From Phorcus lineatus (lineage: Eukaryota; Mollusca; Gastropoda; Trochida; Trochidae): 64,000 nucleotides of DNA. The notes beneath the pieces were generated by a model. The model saw only the letters and a list, made by a program, of their open reading frames with translations. It did no database searches and was not told the DNA's origin. The stretch spans positions 36,367,082 to 36,431,081 of the forward strand of contig OV121090.1 of NCBI GenBank assembly GCA_921293015.1, given 5' to 3'. The position numbers and the translations under genes are program-made. This document shows positions 27,491-41,324 of the stretch, in pieces (positions within the stretch are counted from its first letter, which is position 1; the number at the start of each line of letters is the position of its first letter).

Positions 27491-27663
27491 ATTGCAAACA
27501 TTTTCTAATATGTGTATGTTAGCTTCATCGATTAGATGTTGGGAGGTTAGACAAAGGATCATCAATCTCTCGTGCGATCTTCATATGCACTTTTTATCGG
27601 TGTTTTTAATCATTGAAGCACTCAACATATTATTGAAAGGATTTTTAAACGAAATTAAATGTT

Positions 27664-27741
27664 GTTTGATTCATTTCTAGCGCTTTGAGCATGTTATTCA
27701 GCCTGGAATAGCGCTATACAAATATACACATTATTATTATT

Positions 27742-27818
<77 letters not shown>

Positions 27819-27843
27819 TTTTATTATTATTATTATTATTATA
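27664..27843 (+). mobile_element. SINE/LINE-type 3' tail with trinucleotide microsatellite
   Basis: The sequence AGCGCTTTGAGCATG then TAGCGCTATACAAATA is a widespread animal retroposon 3'-tail pattern. It is followed at 27731-27843 by a long (TTA)n-(TCA)n-(TTA)n array. The unit 1 copy lacks the array at the matching place, so it arose or expanded after the duplication. Only the tail is recognisable. Confidence 0.65.
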
Positions 27844-28929
27844 ATTCATAAATCTCCGAGTCATGTGTTAATCTTGTAAAATTGCAAATAAAACAAAAGG
27901 TGAATTACCCTCAAAGGTTCTTTATGCGTTCAAGCTCAGTTATCAAATTCAGATATGTTAAACTATCTGAAGCTATTGAGATTACCTACCTGAAGAATTC
28001 TGCTGGATACTGTCACCACATATTGCACAGGAAGAGGGAGGTGATTCCAAAACTATTTATTCGACAGTCAATCTATTGATAGATGGTCACGTGATCACAA
28101 CTTTCCCTCGGACGGAGAGTTGCCTGTCAAGTCCAAATTAACGTTAATGGGATTGAAACGTAGAAAATATCAAGATAATTTGTTGCACGCACTCTCAGAA
28201 ATCACTTATTTCTTAATTTTGGATTTTATTATTTGATTTTTCTCAATGATTGGGGTCGAGGAAACAGAAAATTTTCCCTGAAGGTCTTTATGACGCATTG
28301 CATATTAAATATATTAACCAAGAAAGACGTGCTTGGTCACACATGCAAACGTTACCATTAGTGTACTTTAATAAACAAGTACTGAATTTGCCGAAAATTA
28401 TCATTGTTACACGCCAATATGTTCATTTAAGTGACAATAAAAACCACTAGTACTTGCATTGAATTTTGATCGATAACTGGACTTTTGGTGCGACAAGAGT
28501 CTACTTACTCAAAGACTCTTTGCTACGAACATACGTGGCAGATTTTTCCATGCTTAGTGTTCATTCTATTACTGGGTGAATTTATATTTCGATATCTGAA
28601 GACATATCGTTGTTTGTCAGAAAACATGTATCATTTTGTTGCTCACTGCACTCAAATTGAAGTAAAATTTCAAATAAGAGTTCATATTTAAGATGAAAAT
28701 ACTATTCATTAACCTCAGTAATGATGACTTTAAATGCACCCTTTGTGTATCGGTGTTGGGACTTCTTTCAAAAAATTTTAAAATCATTCTTTTAACTTGA
28801 AATTATGCCTACGTGACGCAGATTACGATAACTGTTGTAGGCAATAAGTTTTGAAGCTGTGCGGCGTTCCATATTAGTCATTACGAACTCTTAACACCAC
28901 CGTCGAAAACGCATAAAACCCCCAGATGC

Positions 28930-29090
28930 AGAGATAATAATAATAATAATATTGATAAAAATAGGGTATTTTTATGGCGCACATATCCATACCGAATGCA
29001 TGCTCAAGGCGGTCCCTGCATTATTACCCTGGTTACCTCTAACCCAAGCTTCCGATTAAGCGCAGAAGCGATATTATTAAAGTTGTTATA
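28930..29090 (-). mobile_element. SINE-like repeat copy, minus strand
   Basis: The reverse complement shares the GCTTGGGTTAGA, CCAGGGTAATAATGCAG and GAGCAT segments with 24290-24420, and ends in an (ATA)n tail at about 28938-28952. A 69-codon minus ORF across it is not a known protein. Confidence 0.6.
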
Positions 29091-31441
29091 CCTCATAATT
29101 GGTTGTGAAAGCGATATATGTCCTTTATCACTCATGGTTAGTACAATAGTACGTTTCGTGATTTTATAAATAAAAGAAGGTTTCTGACTTACATCGTCGA
29201 AAACCCCTGACAATGGGTTATATTATGACAACAACATCAATTCTCAATTGATCTTCACTGACCATCTTACCAATTGGCAAGAAAAACTCGGATAAAATAC
29301 AGAACAACGACTCGATATTCAGCACTAACCCTGGACATATCAAATTGCTATCAACTGAGAGTGATTCGAGAATAATAGACTGTGATAAAATGATGTTGAC
29401 CAGGTTTGCATGAGCAGAAAAGAGTGCTCATAATTCATGAAGAATCAAATATCATTAGGACATTTGAAAACTCCGTGGAGAAATTTATCGTTTGATTGGC
29501 TTAAATATCAGTAGTTTGTTTCTACAAAAATGTAATTGTAACGCCGAGTTATGAAAATAAATTCACATCGTATGTTCACAATGGAAGGTTTGATTTCTAA
29601 TTAGTATAAGAAAAACAAAGGCAATCAATGCAGTTTAGTTTTTAGACATTAAAATCAATAGGATTGATTGTATGGTTTGAATAATCATAAAATTTTCAAT
29701 TTCATGTTTTATCATACAAACATGTGTATTACGAACATTCGTGTACAGTGTGATTGAAGATTCCAACAAGAGTGAGTTTGAATTTAGATATGTAAAAAAG
29801 GAGGCGCATTACTGGAGAGAGTAGCATACTGAATTAGAATCTAAAAGAAATGATTCCAACTATCTTGAAGAATGGAATCCAGTGATAGCAGTGTAACGAA
29901 ATAATTCGAGCAGATCTTCATTCGATTGCAAACATTATTTATCAATATGTCCGACTTCTGACTGAACATGTCTCCTGTATATATATTTTCTGATGCACCA
30001 TTCCATGATGTAGGTACATGTTTCCAATGCAAATGACAAGTTACACAAAATTATTTGTTTTATGTATCACACAAATAATTATAAGATATGCTGCCAGTAT
30101 CTTTTACCATTTTATCTGAAAAATACTTACATTGTTACTGCGGATCATTATTGTCATTAGATGATCGAATCATTCTCCTAGTTCAAGAACGTTTAGTCCA
30201 TGGACCTCTATTGAATAAACCTGTCTGTATACTTTGTGTATGGACTGTTCAAATCGATACAATTTGGTTCTAAGAAGAAATCAAGCCATCTTTATTCATA
30301 ACTTTGTGTCCAATATGATTTCACATCAAATGGTAATCGCCTTGTGTCTATGAATATACACATATATTCGTAATGGATGTTGATTTTGGTAAAAACGTGT
30401 GAAGCTGCACCATGACCGTGTGTAAAATATAGGTTTTATACATTTATCATATAATTTAACATGATGATCCTTTGACTTGAAAACATACATATATATCTAT
30501 GGGGAAAATAGTGCAACGTTTAAATGAATATTGATTTTGTTCTGTGAAAAAGATGATTTTCCTCGTAATATAAGACAAACGCAATATCGAATAGAAAGCT
30601 GCCCACAAATGTTTAAAGCCTATTGTTCGATCCACGAGGAAACCATTATTGTAAGCAGTTGTGCAAAGAGGTTCTTAAAATACTAATTAGCTTTCGACGT
30701 CTTCTTTATTTGTGTTAAACTAAAAGTGTATTGACCATCACATTGGGCACATTACATGCGTTTGTTCGTTGTTTTGTTGTTGCTGAATAATGATTCTACC
30801 ATGAAAGTGCAAGATACTCGATTCTGAATGGTTGTTATGTCCGATTCACAGGGTATCATTTCACGACTGAAGTTGATCTATTCACCCGAAATCAGTTTAC
30901 AATGTATTAATATATACATAAAAAGGAATTAACCGTAATTGTTTACGAGTGTTTACATGGAGAAAACAAACTGTTTTGATTATATGTCATATTTTTCCCC
31001 AAAAAAGAAGTTTGAGTGATTAATCAGCGTAAAGTAAGCTTTCCGCTACTGGGCATGCAGCAGCATTCCTTCGAATACGGCAACAAAACAATGACGTAAT
31101 TTCGCGAGCGCTTGTGACGTCATACTCCTTATCACGACGTCATAGGGCTTTACTGTTAGAGTCATCTATTTGCTTTATAGGGATGTTGCTGTCTCTGTTT
31201 GCAAGAAAAAAGCCTTTTTACACAATACTATATTTACATTTGTACTACACACTATGAAAAAACCATCTTGTAAACATGCAGTATTAGGTTTAACCTTGTT
31301 AACGGTTTAATTTATTTTCAATACTAAGACACGAAATACCCGATACAGACGAGTTAATTTTTGTCTCCTGAAGTCGGAACCTTTTACACTGTGTTTTTCG
31401 CTAGGAAAATAGTTCATCATTAAAATCGTCATGGTAGAATG

Positions 31442-31588
31442 GAGATAAACCTGGTGTGTTTGAAAATCAGAGACACGTTATACTGGATTGATAGCGAGTT
31501 GACTGCGCGTTCGGTTTCAATTTTTAATTTACTCGCTATCAATCAAGTATAACATGTCTCTGAATTTCAAACACACTAGGTTTATCTC
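31442..31588. mobile_element. Palindromic hairpin element (foldback/MITE type)
   Basis: Two arms of about 58 bp are imperfect reverse complements: 31442-31499 (starting GAGATAAACCT, containing ATTGATAGCGAGT) and 31531-31588 (starting ACTCGCTATCAAT, ending AGGTTTATCTC). A 31-bp loop separates them. No ORF is present. Few mismatches between the arms suggest fairly recent insertion or arm homogenisation. Confidence 0.8.
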
Positions 31589-31843
31589 TTGAATTTAGAG
31601 ATGGTCTTCCGGATAATTTGATGACTGTATTTATCAAACTATCAAATTATCACTCAATAAATGAAAAATGATAGTATCAAATGATAGGGCTTTATGTACG
31701 TATTTTGATTATTGCTCAAACACATACATCAAACGTAATTGCCGACAGTTTCCTGACTCTGACACTGCTATCACATGGCTGACATTAGGACGGCGAAGTT
31801 ATCATTGTTACCTAACATCGTTACGTCAAAACTACACTCAAAT

Positions 31844-31861
31844 ACGTGTGACGTCACACGT
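31844..31861. promoter_or_regulatory. 18-bp perfect palindrome centred on a CRE
   Basis: ACGTGTGACGTCACACGT is its own reverse complement and contains the ATF/CREB-type octamer TGACGTCA. Another TGACGTCA lies at 31115-31122, with CGACGTCA at 31135-31142. Function is unknown; no gene start is recognised nearby. Confidence 0.4.
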
Positions 31862-33215
31862 GGATCGGTAGAACACTATTTGATCATGGCTAATAAATAT
31901 CACCATGCAAAATTTTCAGTACATACCTTTTTTTACTGATTCAAAAAGTTTAGTTTAGATTAGATAATTAACTGAACATCATGACGGTCAGAGGATATGT
32001 TTGAGGTTGTAATTTTTTTTCGAGATATATGTTAAGCATGCCACGCCCTACAGTTAATATAAACGATTGTTTTCTGTTATAAAAAGTTAGTTTCTAACCT
32101 CTAATCAAACCTAAGTGTACAAAGGATATGTGATTATGATCAATTGTATGATGTATAGATGCAATTAATTAGGATGTCATAAACAAGTGTCATTCTACAG
32201 TTGTTCAATCATTCTTTATACTATTTGAAGTGATGAGGTTGTCTTTTATTGCAAATTATTCAAATCTTTGCAATATTGCTATGACAGTCAACACAATCCT
32301 GCTCACAATGATTGAACAAACCACACATGACTGTGCTTCTATATAAAATGTTTATTAGATGTACATATACCCGGATATTCACCTATAAAGCTAAAGGATA
32401 ATCACTTAAGCCGGCAGCAGGTTGCATATTAACAACAAATCATTTCAGCGAAACGATTTATGTATGTAGAGTAGTTCCATTGGCATTTAAAAATTACATT
32501 TCATTTACGTGATTTTTGCATATATCATACTAATTTCGAATGGCGTCCATAACGCCCGGCATAAATCCAAGCCATGCATCAACTTGATAAAAACAACAAA
32601 ACACATAACAATTATATTTTCTAATAACGTTTTTGTACCTTTAACTAAATGATTAACCTTTTTTCAGTCACTTAACTATGACGAACAATGTTTTTGTTTG
32701 GATACTTTAAAAGTATATCTGTTTAGGTATATCCATGTTCAGCTACATGATTTACTTTGTATTAGTTAGTGATTTGTAAATTGATTTGAAGATTTGTCAA
32801 GAAACACAAGACCTATTAAGGTGTTCCAAAATGTTTTACCCTTTCCCGGAATAAAAGGAAATTGAAACTGCGTTAAAATGTGTTCAATCAGTTCTTCTTC
32901 CATGTTTCCATTAGCAGGTTCACATGTAATGGAAGAATATAAAATTTGATAAGCATAACTTCAATTTGATTTAGAAAAAAGGAACCTAATGTTCCAGTGT
33001 TAAATGTCAAGGTTTTCATAATGGTTTTCATAACGATTTCCTATTATAGAAATAGCATCATATATACTTAAAACGTAATGTCGATAATGTTAGTTCAACC
33101 AACACCTCATATCGTCCATGTTATACAACATGCTTTCTCCGGAAACGCCCGTTTACCACTGTACATCATAATTGATGTGTCCAATGAAAACCGATGAATG
33201 TTTCCATCCTGTTAC

Positions 33216-33430
33216 CTAGCAGGTATTGGTAGATCGATACTTTACCCTCTGGGTTAGGTTCCAACTGATTGTTTTCACACATTATTCTGACGTCTTCAGA
33301 AGAGCAATGTCCTTTCAGATCTGTGTGATATTACTGACGATTGCGGTGAACAGCACACTCAAACTCCTCTTGAACTATGTTAAGGACAGGAGTACCAGAA
33401 CAAGGCGTGGTTATCAAAACCATAAAGATT
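33216..33430. repeat. Conserved block M2, unit 2 copy
   Basis: This pairs with 15511-15720 and 4170-4370. The shared parts are CTCTGGGTTA, CTGATTGTTTTCACACATT and AGGAGTACCAG. Frames are not conserved between copies. Confidence 0.6.
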
Positions 33431-34334
33431 GAAGGTTTGATCTTTCAATGGTATGCATGTGAAATTGAAATTTTATTTAGATAGAATAAAGCAAATTAAG
33501 TTTCAATCTACTGGAATAAAGTCATCCTATTGGGAAAAAAACACCGGATTATGGTTTAGGTAAAGCAAATTGTCTCTTTCATAAAGGGGCTTTATCTCTG
33601 TGAACTATATTAAGCATGTACACTTGAACGATATATACATTATGTCAGTAGCCAACTCGAATCGAAAAAGAAACAGTCAGCTTTGAAGTGCATCATCCTT
33701 TGAATTTATGATTTCTACTTTATAAAGTTTAATATTTATAATAATTTCATTAGATGCTGGTTACAGTATTTCTTCCAGGTGCTTATTGATCATTAAAGGA
33801 AATAAAGAAAGTTCTGTTAGCAGTGATCCCTTGCACCTGCACATTGTGAGACTTACGCACATTTCCTCTGAACGCAAATACATTGTTGAATATCCTCCTT
33901 CATCTGCTTCCAGTCATTGCTAAGCTAAGCATGATGACTTTGGATATGGCGTCGATCTGACATAAGGTGAATAACTCTAGATACCGAACAGAATCAACAT
34001 CAGCAGAGACAGAGCCGAGGCGTGATAACGGTATTAGGATATAAACAGAAACGTCACTATTTTGAACAATAAGTAGTTGTAAATCCATAATCCTTAATAC
34101 CATTCTCTTCCTTATATACTAGCAACTTCTAGAGTGCCACTGAAACAACATTTATGCTTATACAGTATAAAGACAATAAACAGGTTAAAATGGCACAGAG
34201 TACGTTGTTAGGGTCAAATATGACAATTTTTACAAAAGGTGTTATTTGACCGAGAAGTAGAGGTTGTTCCTGAAAATTGGCATCTTCAAAGTTCATAACA
34301 AAACACAGGTTTAAGTCAAGAGTGAACGAAAACC

Positions 34335-34775
34335 GGACAGTATGGCGCGCCAGTAATTCAAACGTAATTTCGGAAACGAAATTAGGGCAGACATAACGAC
34401 AAAAACAGGTTGATAGTGTTAAGTAGGACATTTAACTAATATACAAGTAAACGGTTTCATCTGTGTGGCCTTTTTGAATTACAATTGAAAACAAGAATAC
34501 ATAACAATTTTAACATTTTAATGATCAAGATGTAACTTTAAAAGGGCGATTTGAACTTAATTCAAGATATACTGTATTTTTTCTTTTATTTAAGCCACTT
34601 ACAAAATTTATGAAACATACTCTGTGTCACTTTCAAGCCATAATTTTTTTTATCGATAACCGAACCGCGCGCCAATGACTCAAACGTCATTTTGGAGACT
34701 AAGTTACGGCAAATTCAAAGACAAATATGATTTAGTAGTGTTGAGTAGGGCATTTAACAAATATCTATGTAAATG
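34335..34775. repeat. Local direct duplication about 330 bp apart
   Basis: Sequence at 34340-34440 beginning GCGCGCCAGTAATTCAAACG recurs at 34668-34775 as GCGCGCCAATGACTCAAACG. Both copies run on through a GTGTT(A/G)AGTAGG(A/G)CATTTAAC segment. A possible third, weaker remnant lies at 34820-34990. Unit 1 shows no evident match, so this may be a unit-2-specific insertion. The ORF at 34893-35204 beside it has no recognised motif. Confidence 0.6.
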
Positions 34776-35539
34776 GGACTCGGAATTTCGTCCTCTTAAC
34801 ATTTAAATGGCTCCTTTAAAAGTATCATTGAAAGCTAGAAAATGTCATAATTTCGGTATTGTGGGATTATTAAGTATGTTCAGGGAGACGATTTGAACGA
34901 AACTCACGACATATGTTTTTTTAGTTCTCATACTAGCAACATAAACATTTATGGAAAATACTCTGTGTCAATTGAAAGTGAGGAAGCAGTAAGTTCAACA
35001 TTGTCGATGATTATTGCATTTCATGGACCCATTATCCTTTCTTTAAAAACTACCTTTGGCGCAAGTACATATCACTGTACATTGTCAAATGATGAAGGCT
35101 TTACTGTTAGTTTATTCTTAAAAACATTTTGGTTTAAAGAAAATGAGTACAACTGCAATACTTTATCTGTTAAATACAACGATAACGTTGCCTTCAGGCC
35201 TTAAAGTTTAGGTGATAACAGTCATGACAGAAAGAAAATTCGGCAGATGTCAGACATATCTATGAACAGTCTTTTAAATGACTACAACAACACAAAACAA
35301 ACTTCCGGAAAGACGATTGGGATTAGGGTTAGTCTTCTCAAATTGTATGTCTTGAAAACTTGTGTTAACAAAGGATTGAGACTTAACTTTCACTACACTC
35401 TCTATACCGTTTGTAACCGGGCATTTGTCCACTGGCTACGCATTTGTCAACTTGCTACGCGGACTTCCGAACATAAAATTGGTAATAAACATGTAGCAAT
35501 ACATGACAGTGATAATTAAAAACCCTTGAACGTTTGACA

Positions 35540-35710
35540 AAAAGTAAGCACGAGATTCCATTATGCACCAGTAAAGCCTGAATAATGCTGCTCCTCCTGT
35601 GACACAGATCTACAAACAACCCTTAGTATGAAAGTTTCGACGAGATGTAAAAAAGTGTTGATGACTTCATATAAACTATACCTGTACATGCACTTGAATA
35701 TTCCTTAAAA
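35540..35710. repeat. Nested internal repeat A, unit 2
   Basis: This matches 17400-17620 in unit 1 and repeat B at 36785-37040 in the same unit. Both A and B in this unit carry CACAGATCTACAAAC followed by an AAACTATAC(C/T)TGTACAT segment. Confidence 0.5.
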
Positions 35711-36784
35711 CATTAACTACTATAAGCAATTGTTTAATCCATTTACATGTGTACTGTCTCTTCTTGGTGCTTGTTTTTTGTTGGGACATAGTGTTATAAA
35801 AATAGCTTTATAGGGGCGACCTCTGTGACTTGTAATAGTTTACAGGATACACAAACTCTTCATAACTTTCTCTCATTTTTCAAAATTGAATATTTCGAGG
35901 TAACTAGACCTAAGCAATATCATCACTATGAACGAAGTAACGTATTTTGCAACAATAAACTATAAACGAGGATCATGCTCGATTACGTACCTGATTTTTA
36001 TATTGTACGAAGTAAATTGAGAGTGAGTGTTAATATTATCAACCCAATATTTCCACTAATGTAATGTCCACTATGACCTTGGCTATATTAATATAGGAAA
36101 TTATGAAAACGCAGTAAACAAGTCTAAAATTTGTATATTTGTATCGTTGTATACGCGTATACATCTATGTTTTAGTCAATAATCGTATCTCTAAGACTGA
36201 CAGTCCTTTCTAAAAAACTAAAAGTAAAATCCATCATCTTGAAACGTACAACGTTTCTGTATTTATATAATATGCAACATTCATATACAAGATCAAACAC
36301 AAAAACCTTTGTGAATTGTCGCTTCGTAAATTCTGATGAAATGAAATATTTCTCATAATGGCACACTACAAATCAACAAAACATTTGTACTTTAACCGAC
36401 TCTTAGCAGCAAGAACTGCATATTTAGCGGATTCTTATTGTTTGTGGTATATCCAATTGTTGTATCAATGACTTCCATTGAATTGTACTTTTGATGACTA
36501 AAGTAAATATCCATGAAATATATTTTCGCTTTGAATAAAGCACATTAGTTAAGCACTTGTTGGAAAGAAAGATGTTGTTTTTAAAGGAAAACACTTTGGA
36601 AAGATAAGACAAATAATGCAAAGGGAACATATATAAAGAAAATGTGAGACTTACCACAAAACTCTATATAACCTGGAAGTAATCAGAGTGTCATAAACGT
36701 GGCATCGCTACTTTCATAAATATGGTCTTTTGGCGATAAACCTGCATTGTCCACAAGACGTCCAACTTTAAAAGAAACTCTGCT

Positions 36785-37040
36785 GCAATTGAACACAAAG
36801 TAGAGCACTAAATGCCTGTATACAACAGATTCAAGAAGAATGAAGGCATTAGGGCACCTACACCGACACAGATCTACAAACATATCCAGTGAATATGACT
36901 GGAATGGGGCCTGTTGCCTAGAGCACGAGAGAGGGATGGGAATCTGTGTTGACTTTGTGTAAACTATACTTGTACATAAACTTTAACATTAAGACTCATC
37001 TGGTGATCTGTGTAAACTTCCATTTATTGGTCTTGAACAC
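36785..37040. repeat. Nested internal repeat B, unit 2
   Basis: This is strongly similar to 18955-19190. The minus-strand frame at 36683-36883 contains a short cysteine cluster (DLCRCRCPN), but its unit 1 counterpart is interrupted by stops, so coding is not supported. Confidence 0.6.
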
Positions 37041-37607
37041 ATAAAAAGGCCATTTTGGATAATTCATTATTGTCGTTTCATTTAATATATTCGTCTGTCG
37101 TTTTATCAAAATATGATTTAAAAAAATTAAAAAGTTTTGAAAACTTCCTCATTTTCCATACATAAGACCCTCGGTACAATAGATGAGGCTCGAAGGAATA
37201 TTGTGTTTGCCTGAACAACATCGCGAGTTGATTTAATTTATGTTCGGTTACTTAATATCGAAATGCTGGTCACACGACCTAGCCAAACACGTCATTATGG
37301 TTAAATTATTTGCAGTTACATGTCATTATGACATGATGAATGTTAAACATCAACTCTAGAACTGATGTATTATGGTTCCAAGGTTTCAAATGATGCAAAT
37401 AAAACCTCTCAGATGCATAATGTGCTACAGGGCTTCATTAATTTTATCAGCTAAGCTCGGCGTTACTGATTGTATCAAGTAAGAATATCACTAATTATAC
37501 ATTGTTAGCAACTTTACTTATTATATCAAGTCAGAACTGGAGGTAATTAGCAAGGGCTTGTTGGTTAGAGGATAGGAAATCCCCGTGCCTTACTGGAATT
37601 TTTTTAT

Positions 37608-37790
37608 CTTCTGAGAACAATGTCTTGCCTCAATTATGACGCCCTTAAGGTCCTGAAGACAAGATTGAATTACCTCCTAACAATAAAGTCACCAATTATC
37701 GACCTAATGATGTCGGAAAGGTGGTTGCAATTTGCTGCTGTTTCGAGGAATTGATGAGGATTTTCTACACTCAGTGCCCTCCACATGCTA
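37608..37790. repeat. Conserved block M3, unit 2 copy
   Basis: This pairs with 19310-19500 and, more weakly, 6860-6995. No shared ORF was found. Confidence 0.65.
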
Positions 37791-40023
37791 TCGCTATATA
37801 ACTTAATAGGAAGCATTCATTTATTGTATTACATCAGTGGTAAGTAAACAGAGCATTGCTGACTCTCTTATCAAACACTTGATTACAGGCAACTTGACTC
37901 AGATGGACAAATACTATTTCAAACGTGTGTCTGCTTTTCCCGTGTAGTCTTGCAATGTCAACGAGTTTGATATGAATATTGAGTAGTTCATGTGATATTG
38001 CGTTTATAGACGTAAATACCATGGTAACCTAGAAAATAAACGCAATGTCAAGGGTGAGTTATCCTCCTATGTAGGTTGTTATTTAATTAAACAAACTGTG
38101 AATGCATGTACTAGTTTATGAGACAGTGGTTAAAGTACTTAGGTGACCTTGAAAAAAAATAAGGTCACCATAATCGACTGGTTTAAAGAGTTTGAAAGGC
38201 AGTGAGAGTGCAGTGGTGACCTTGAAATAAGGTAGAAATGAGGGAAAGTTGAAATAATGGAAATTTTCCATATGAATCTCATAGTAAGGGTTATCATAAC
38301 ATTTCAAACATGTCAAACAAAAACAAACACATTGGAAATATTTTCAAGAATGTAAAGACATAAACTGTTTTAATGAAAACACAATATGAAATCAACATCT
38401 TTTCACTTAAACGACGAACTTAAAAATCTTTAAGAAAATATTTTCGAATTGTATTTGTTAAATATTATAAACCAAGAATATTTTTACTTCTAGGTGACCA
38501 ATGCAAGCTATGATGACAATAAAGTCAATAATAAGAAGGTATGATCCAGCGGAGACTCAACCATTACAGTTTTCAAATGAAATAAATATCCCAAAATCAC
38601 CATTTATGTACATGTAAGGTCCGGATCCCCATTATGAATACAAATTGATCAATATCAGAGGCTCATTTGATAACTTTTTCCGAAAACTCATTATTATGTT
38701 CGAAATGCCACATCTTCACCAAATCATGTTACTATAAACCAAATTAATCAACAAGATTGGCAAGACAGCAAAGTTCCCCTAAAAAAATCACTTAATCTTT
38801 GAAGTTCAAACACAGGATTCTTTTTCATGTGCATGTCAAACATTACTTGAATGGTTGATCAGTAGTAAAGATGGGCGTGATATATCACAGACGAACGGAA
38901 TTAATGTTAAAAAAACCTGCAACAACATTGACGGATTAAATCAAACTACACTTCGTATATTTAGATGTGCATTACTACTATCATGAACTGGTTATTTTGT
39001 GACGCACAATTTACCTGCATAATTTACCTACAACGCTATACAACACTATTAATCAACTAAAGGATTTTATTAGCATAGTAATGTATTTTTCTTTTCCTGA
39101 CCTTTTCTTACTTTATCTTTGTTGACTTTTTGTCATTTTGCCTCGTATCTATGTAAATTGCTTTTGTACATTCCATGGAGAGGGTATTCAACCAACTTGT
39201 TCCAAATCCTTTTCCAAGTAATGCAATATGTTCAAACCTCCCATATGTATTCATTAGTTATGTCCATCTCTTCTGTAACCTATCAATTCTTCATTATTAA
39301 CCACTGAAGAAAGCAGTGACTTCTAATCATATATATTTTATAGTAGTCTGGAGGAGTAGTAATGGAGGAGAAACGTTGTAATTGGATAAATTCCTGTTTT
39401 ACGTCTGTCCTGATTCTCAATTGTTTGATAACGGATACTTGTGATCTAAATGATTTAATAAAATCCAGACAAATTGTAAAAATGCACGAGTACCACTCGA
39501 AAAAAAATTACGAGAGAAATGTCTTAAAAACGCATGCGATCAGACTAAGTCTAAGTAAAGCCAAGAGCATTCCAATAGTCTGTACTCTCATGTTACTTAA
39601 TAAGGTCAAGAGTTATTCACTCCTGACGGACATTCGTTTTCAATTACATCAAGGGTTCTTTAAATCTGAAGTAAATGGAAAGATGCCTAACATGAAGAGT
39701 TCGAAATGATTATCCTTCACTTTCTTCTTGTAAATTGCTGAAAAGTCAGCTTTATTTATAGGTCACAGTGTATTGACATGTAATAGGTAACAGAAAGTCT
39801 GCTATAGTCCGCAACAACATAGGTTCGGTTTGGTATGAATTGTATTCGTCATCAACATTAGAATTGTATAAGCTGTCTTTATAAACATAGACGAAAATTG
39901 TTACAAAAACTGATAATTATGTGCTCAACATTGACAAATCACCAATATTGTACATATATAAACTATGATTTGTTAATTTCTTTTGTACAAAATATAAGAT
40001 AACTAACAATAATTAAACCTTTA

Positions 40024-40386
40024 AAACGAAACTGAACTGGTATCCAACAGTAACGGAGAGACTTTGAGCTTATGTACCCACTCAGATGGATAATTATTGC
40101 TGATTTACGTTCTGTTGCTCTGACAGTTAATCATAATATCCCCCTGACGCCTGGCTGTTATATGGAAACCAAATGGCCATATGTCTTTGATGTATGTCCA
40201 TTATGAGGAAATATTTTACACAATGAGATCACATCAAAGAAGAGTGATGATATAAAACCAACGAAGTAAGAAGTAATTGTCTTCATCTCAGTCAATGACG
40301 GAATGAGATAATGATTTAATAATGGGCAAATCTATCGTCAGGCACATGAAGCTTTGATTCACTTAGATATTGACTCGGATTTTGAC
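40024..40386. repeat. Highly conserved island, unit 2 copy
   Basis: This is the partner of 21424-21786, with 117 identical bases at 40135-40251. One of the candidate plus frames in unit 1 (the one reading SEYPPDAW) has a TAA here, while the frame containing METKWPYVFDVCPL stays open in both copies. This does not establish coding. Confidence 0.85.
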
Positions 40387-41232
40387 TTTAAATGTTCAGA
40401 AATACTATATTTGAGCTGATTGTATTCCATCGACTTGTGATAGACATATTAAAACAAGAAAACTCTGCTGATCTCATTGTTAAAGTAAATATTTTTAAAA
40501 TCGAAAATAGGTTCTACAACCTCCAGTCGGATATGAATTGAGCACGTGTATTAAAGCGTTTCGTTTCTGAAGTGTCCTTAACTTTTAATCCCTATAGTTT
40601 TAAAAATGGAATTCGATTATCATCTGTATAAGAGGCAAATCTCAATATTTCAAAGTAAGACTAGAGTCTTAAAACTGAAATGATAATTCATTTCTAATAC
40701 TCTCAGGAAAACTTATAAAAAATCGGGAATTTATAAGCGACAAATTTGTTATCCAATTGTTTACATCGTACTGAATACATTTCTGTGATCAAAACGAGCA
40801 CATTGGTTATATCAGAGAATGGTCACCAGAAACTCACAGCGCGAAATAAATCTGTACCAGGGTTCTGATCGACATACGATATCATGCCAAGAATCGGTTG
40901 AGACATACCTTTTGTAAACATGAATATCGTTTGTTCTTCATGGATTATCCTCTGCTTGTGAAAATCGGCATCAAATTTCCTGTGATAATGGAAAAACATT
41001 TATCAACTTGATGAAATATAAAGCATATCATAAAAAAAAAAAGATTACCTCATATATGAAAATATATAATACACAATTACATTTTAATAACAACATAATT
41101 GCGAATATAATAATCTCATATCATGTATGTGCCCGCGGTCACATTCAATTGTTATGGTATCCATAGGTCGACACATTTACATAATGATGCTGTGACATGA
41201 AGGTTGATTTATCATCCAAAACTTTGTTCCAC

Positions 41233-41268
41233 AGGAGATACCGCTTGTGGAAAATCAAGCGATATCTC
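41233..41268. other. Short hairpin
   Basis: AGGAGATACCGCTT is followed after a short loop by AAGCGATATCTCCT, an imperfect 14-bp inverted repeat. It sits just upstream of the CRE-like cluster and may belong to an unidentified element. Confidence 0.4.
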
Positions 41269-41324
41269 CTAAGAGATATCTTTTTGGCAGTAGATTTTGA
41301 ACAATGCCCCTCTGATATCAAGTA

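Larger units (their letters stand above)
24840..41080. repeat. Segmental duplication unit 2
   Basis: This is collinear with unit 1 (anchors given there). It begins near TGTTGTTATTATGAATAGAA at 24843, matching 9452, and the last clear match is the AAATCGGCATCA / TTTATCAACTTG region near 40960-41020. It has gained a trinucleotide microsatellite, two SINE or LINE-tail copies, a palindromic element at 31.4 kb and a local duplication at 34.1-34.8 kb. No intact gene was recognised. Confidence 0.85.

Noticed and set aside
33226..33432. M2 block as a conserved coding exon
   Set aside because: Frames differ between units 1 and 2, and indels are not multiples of three.
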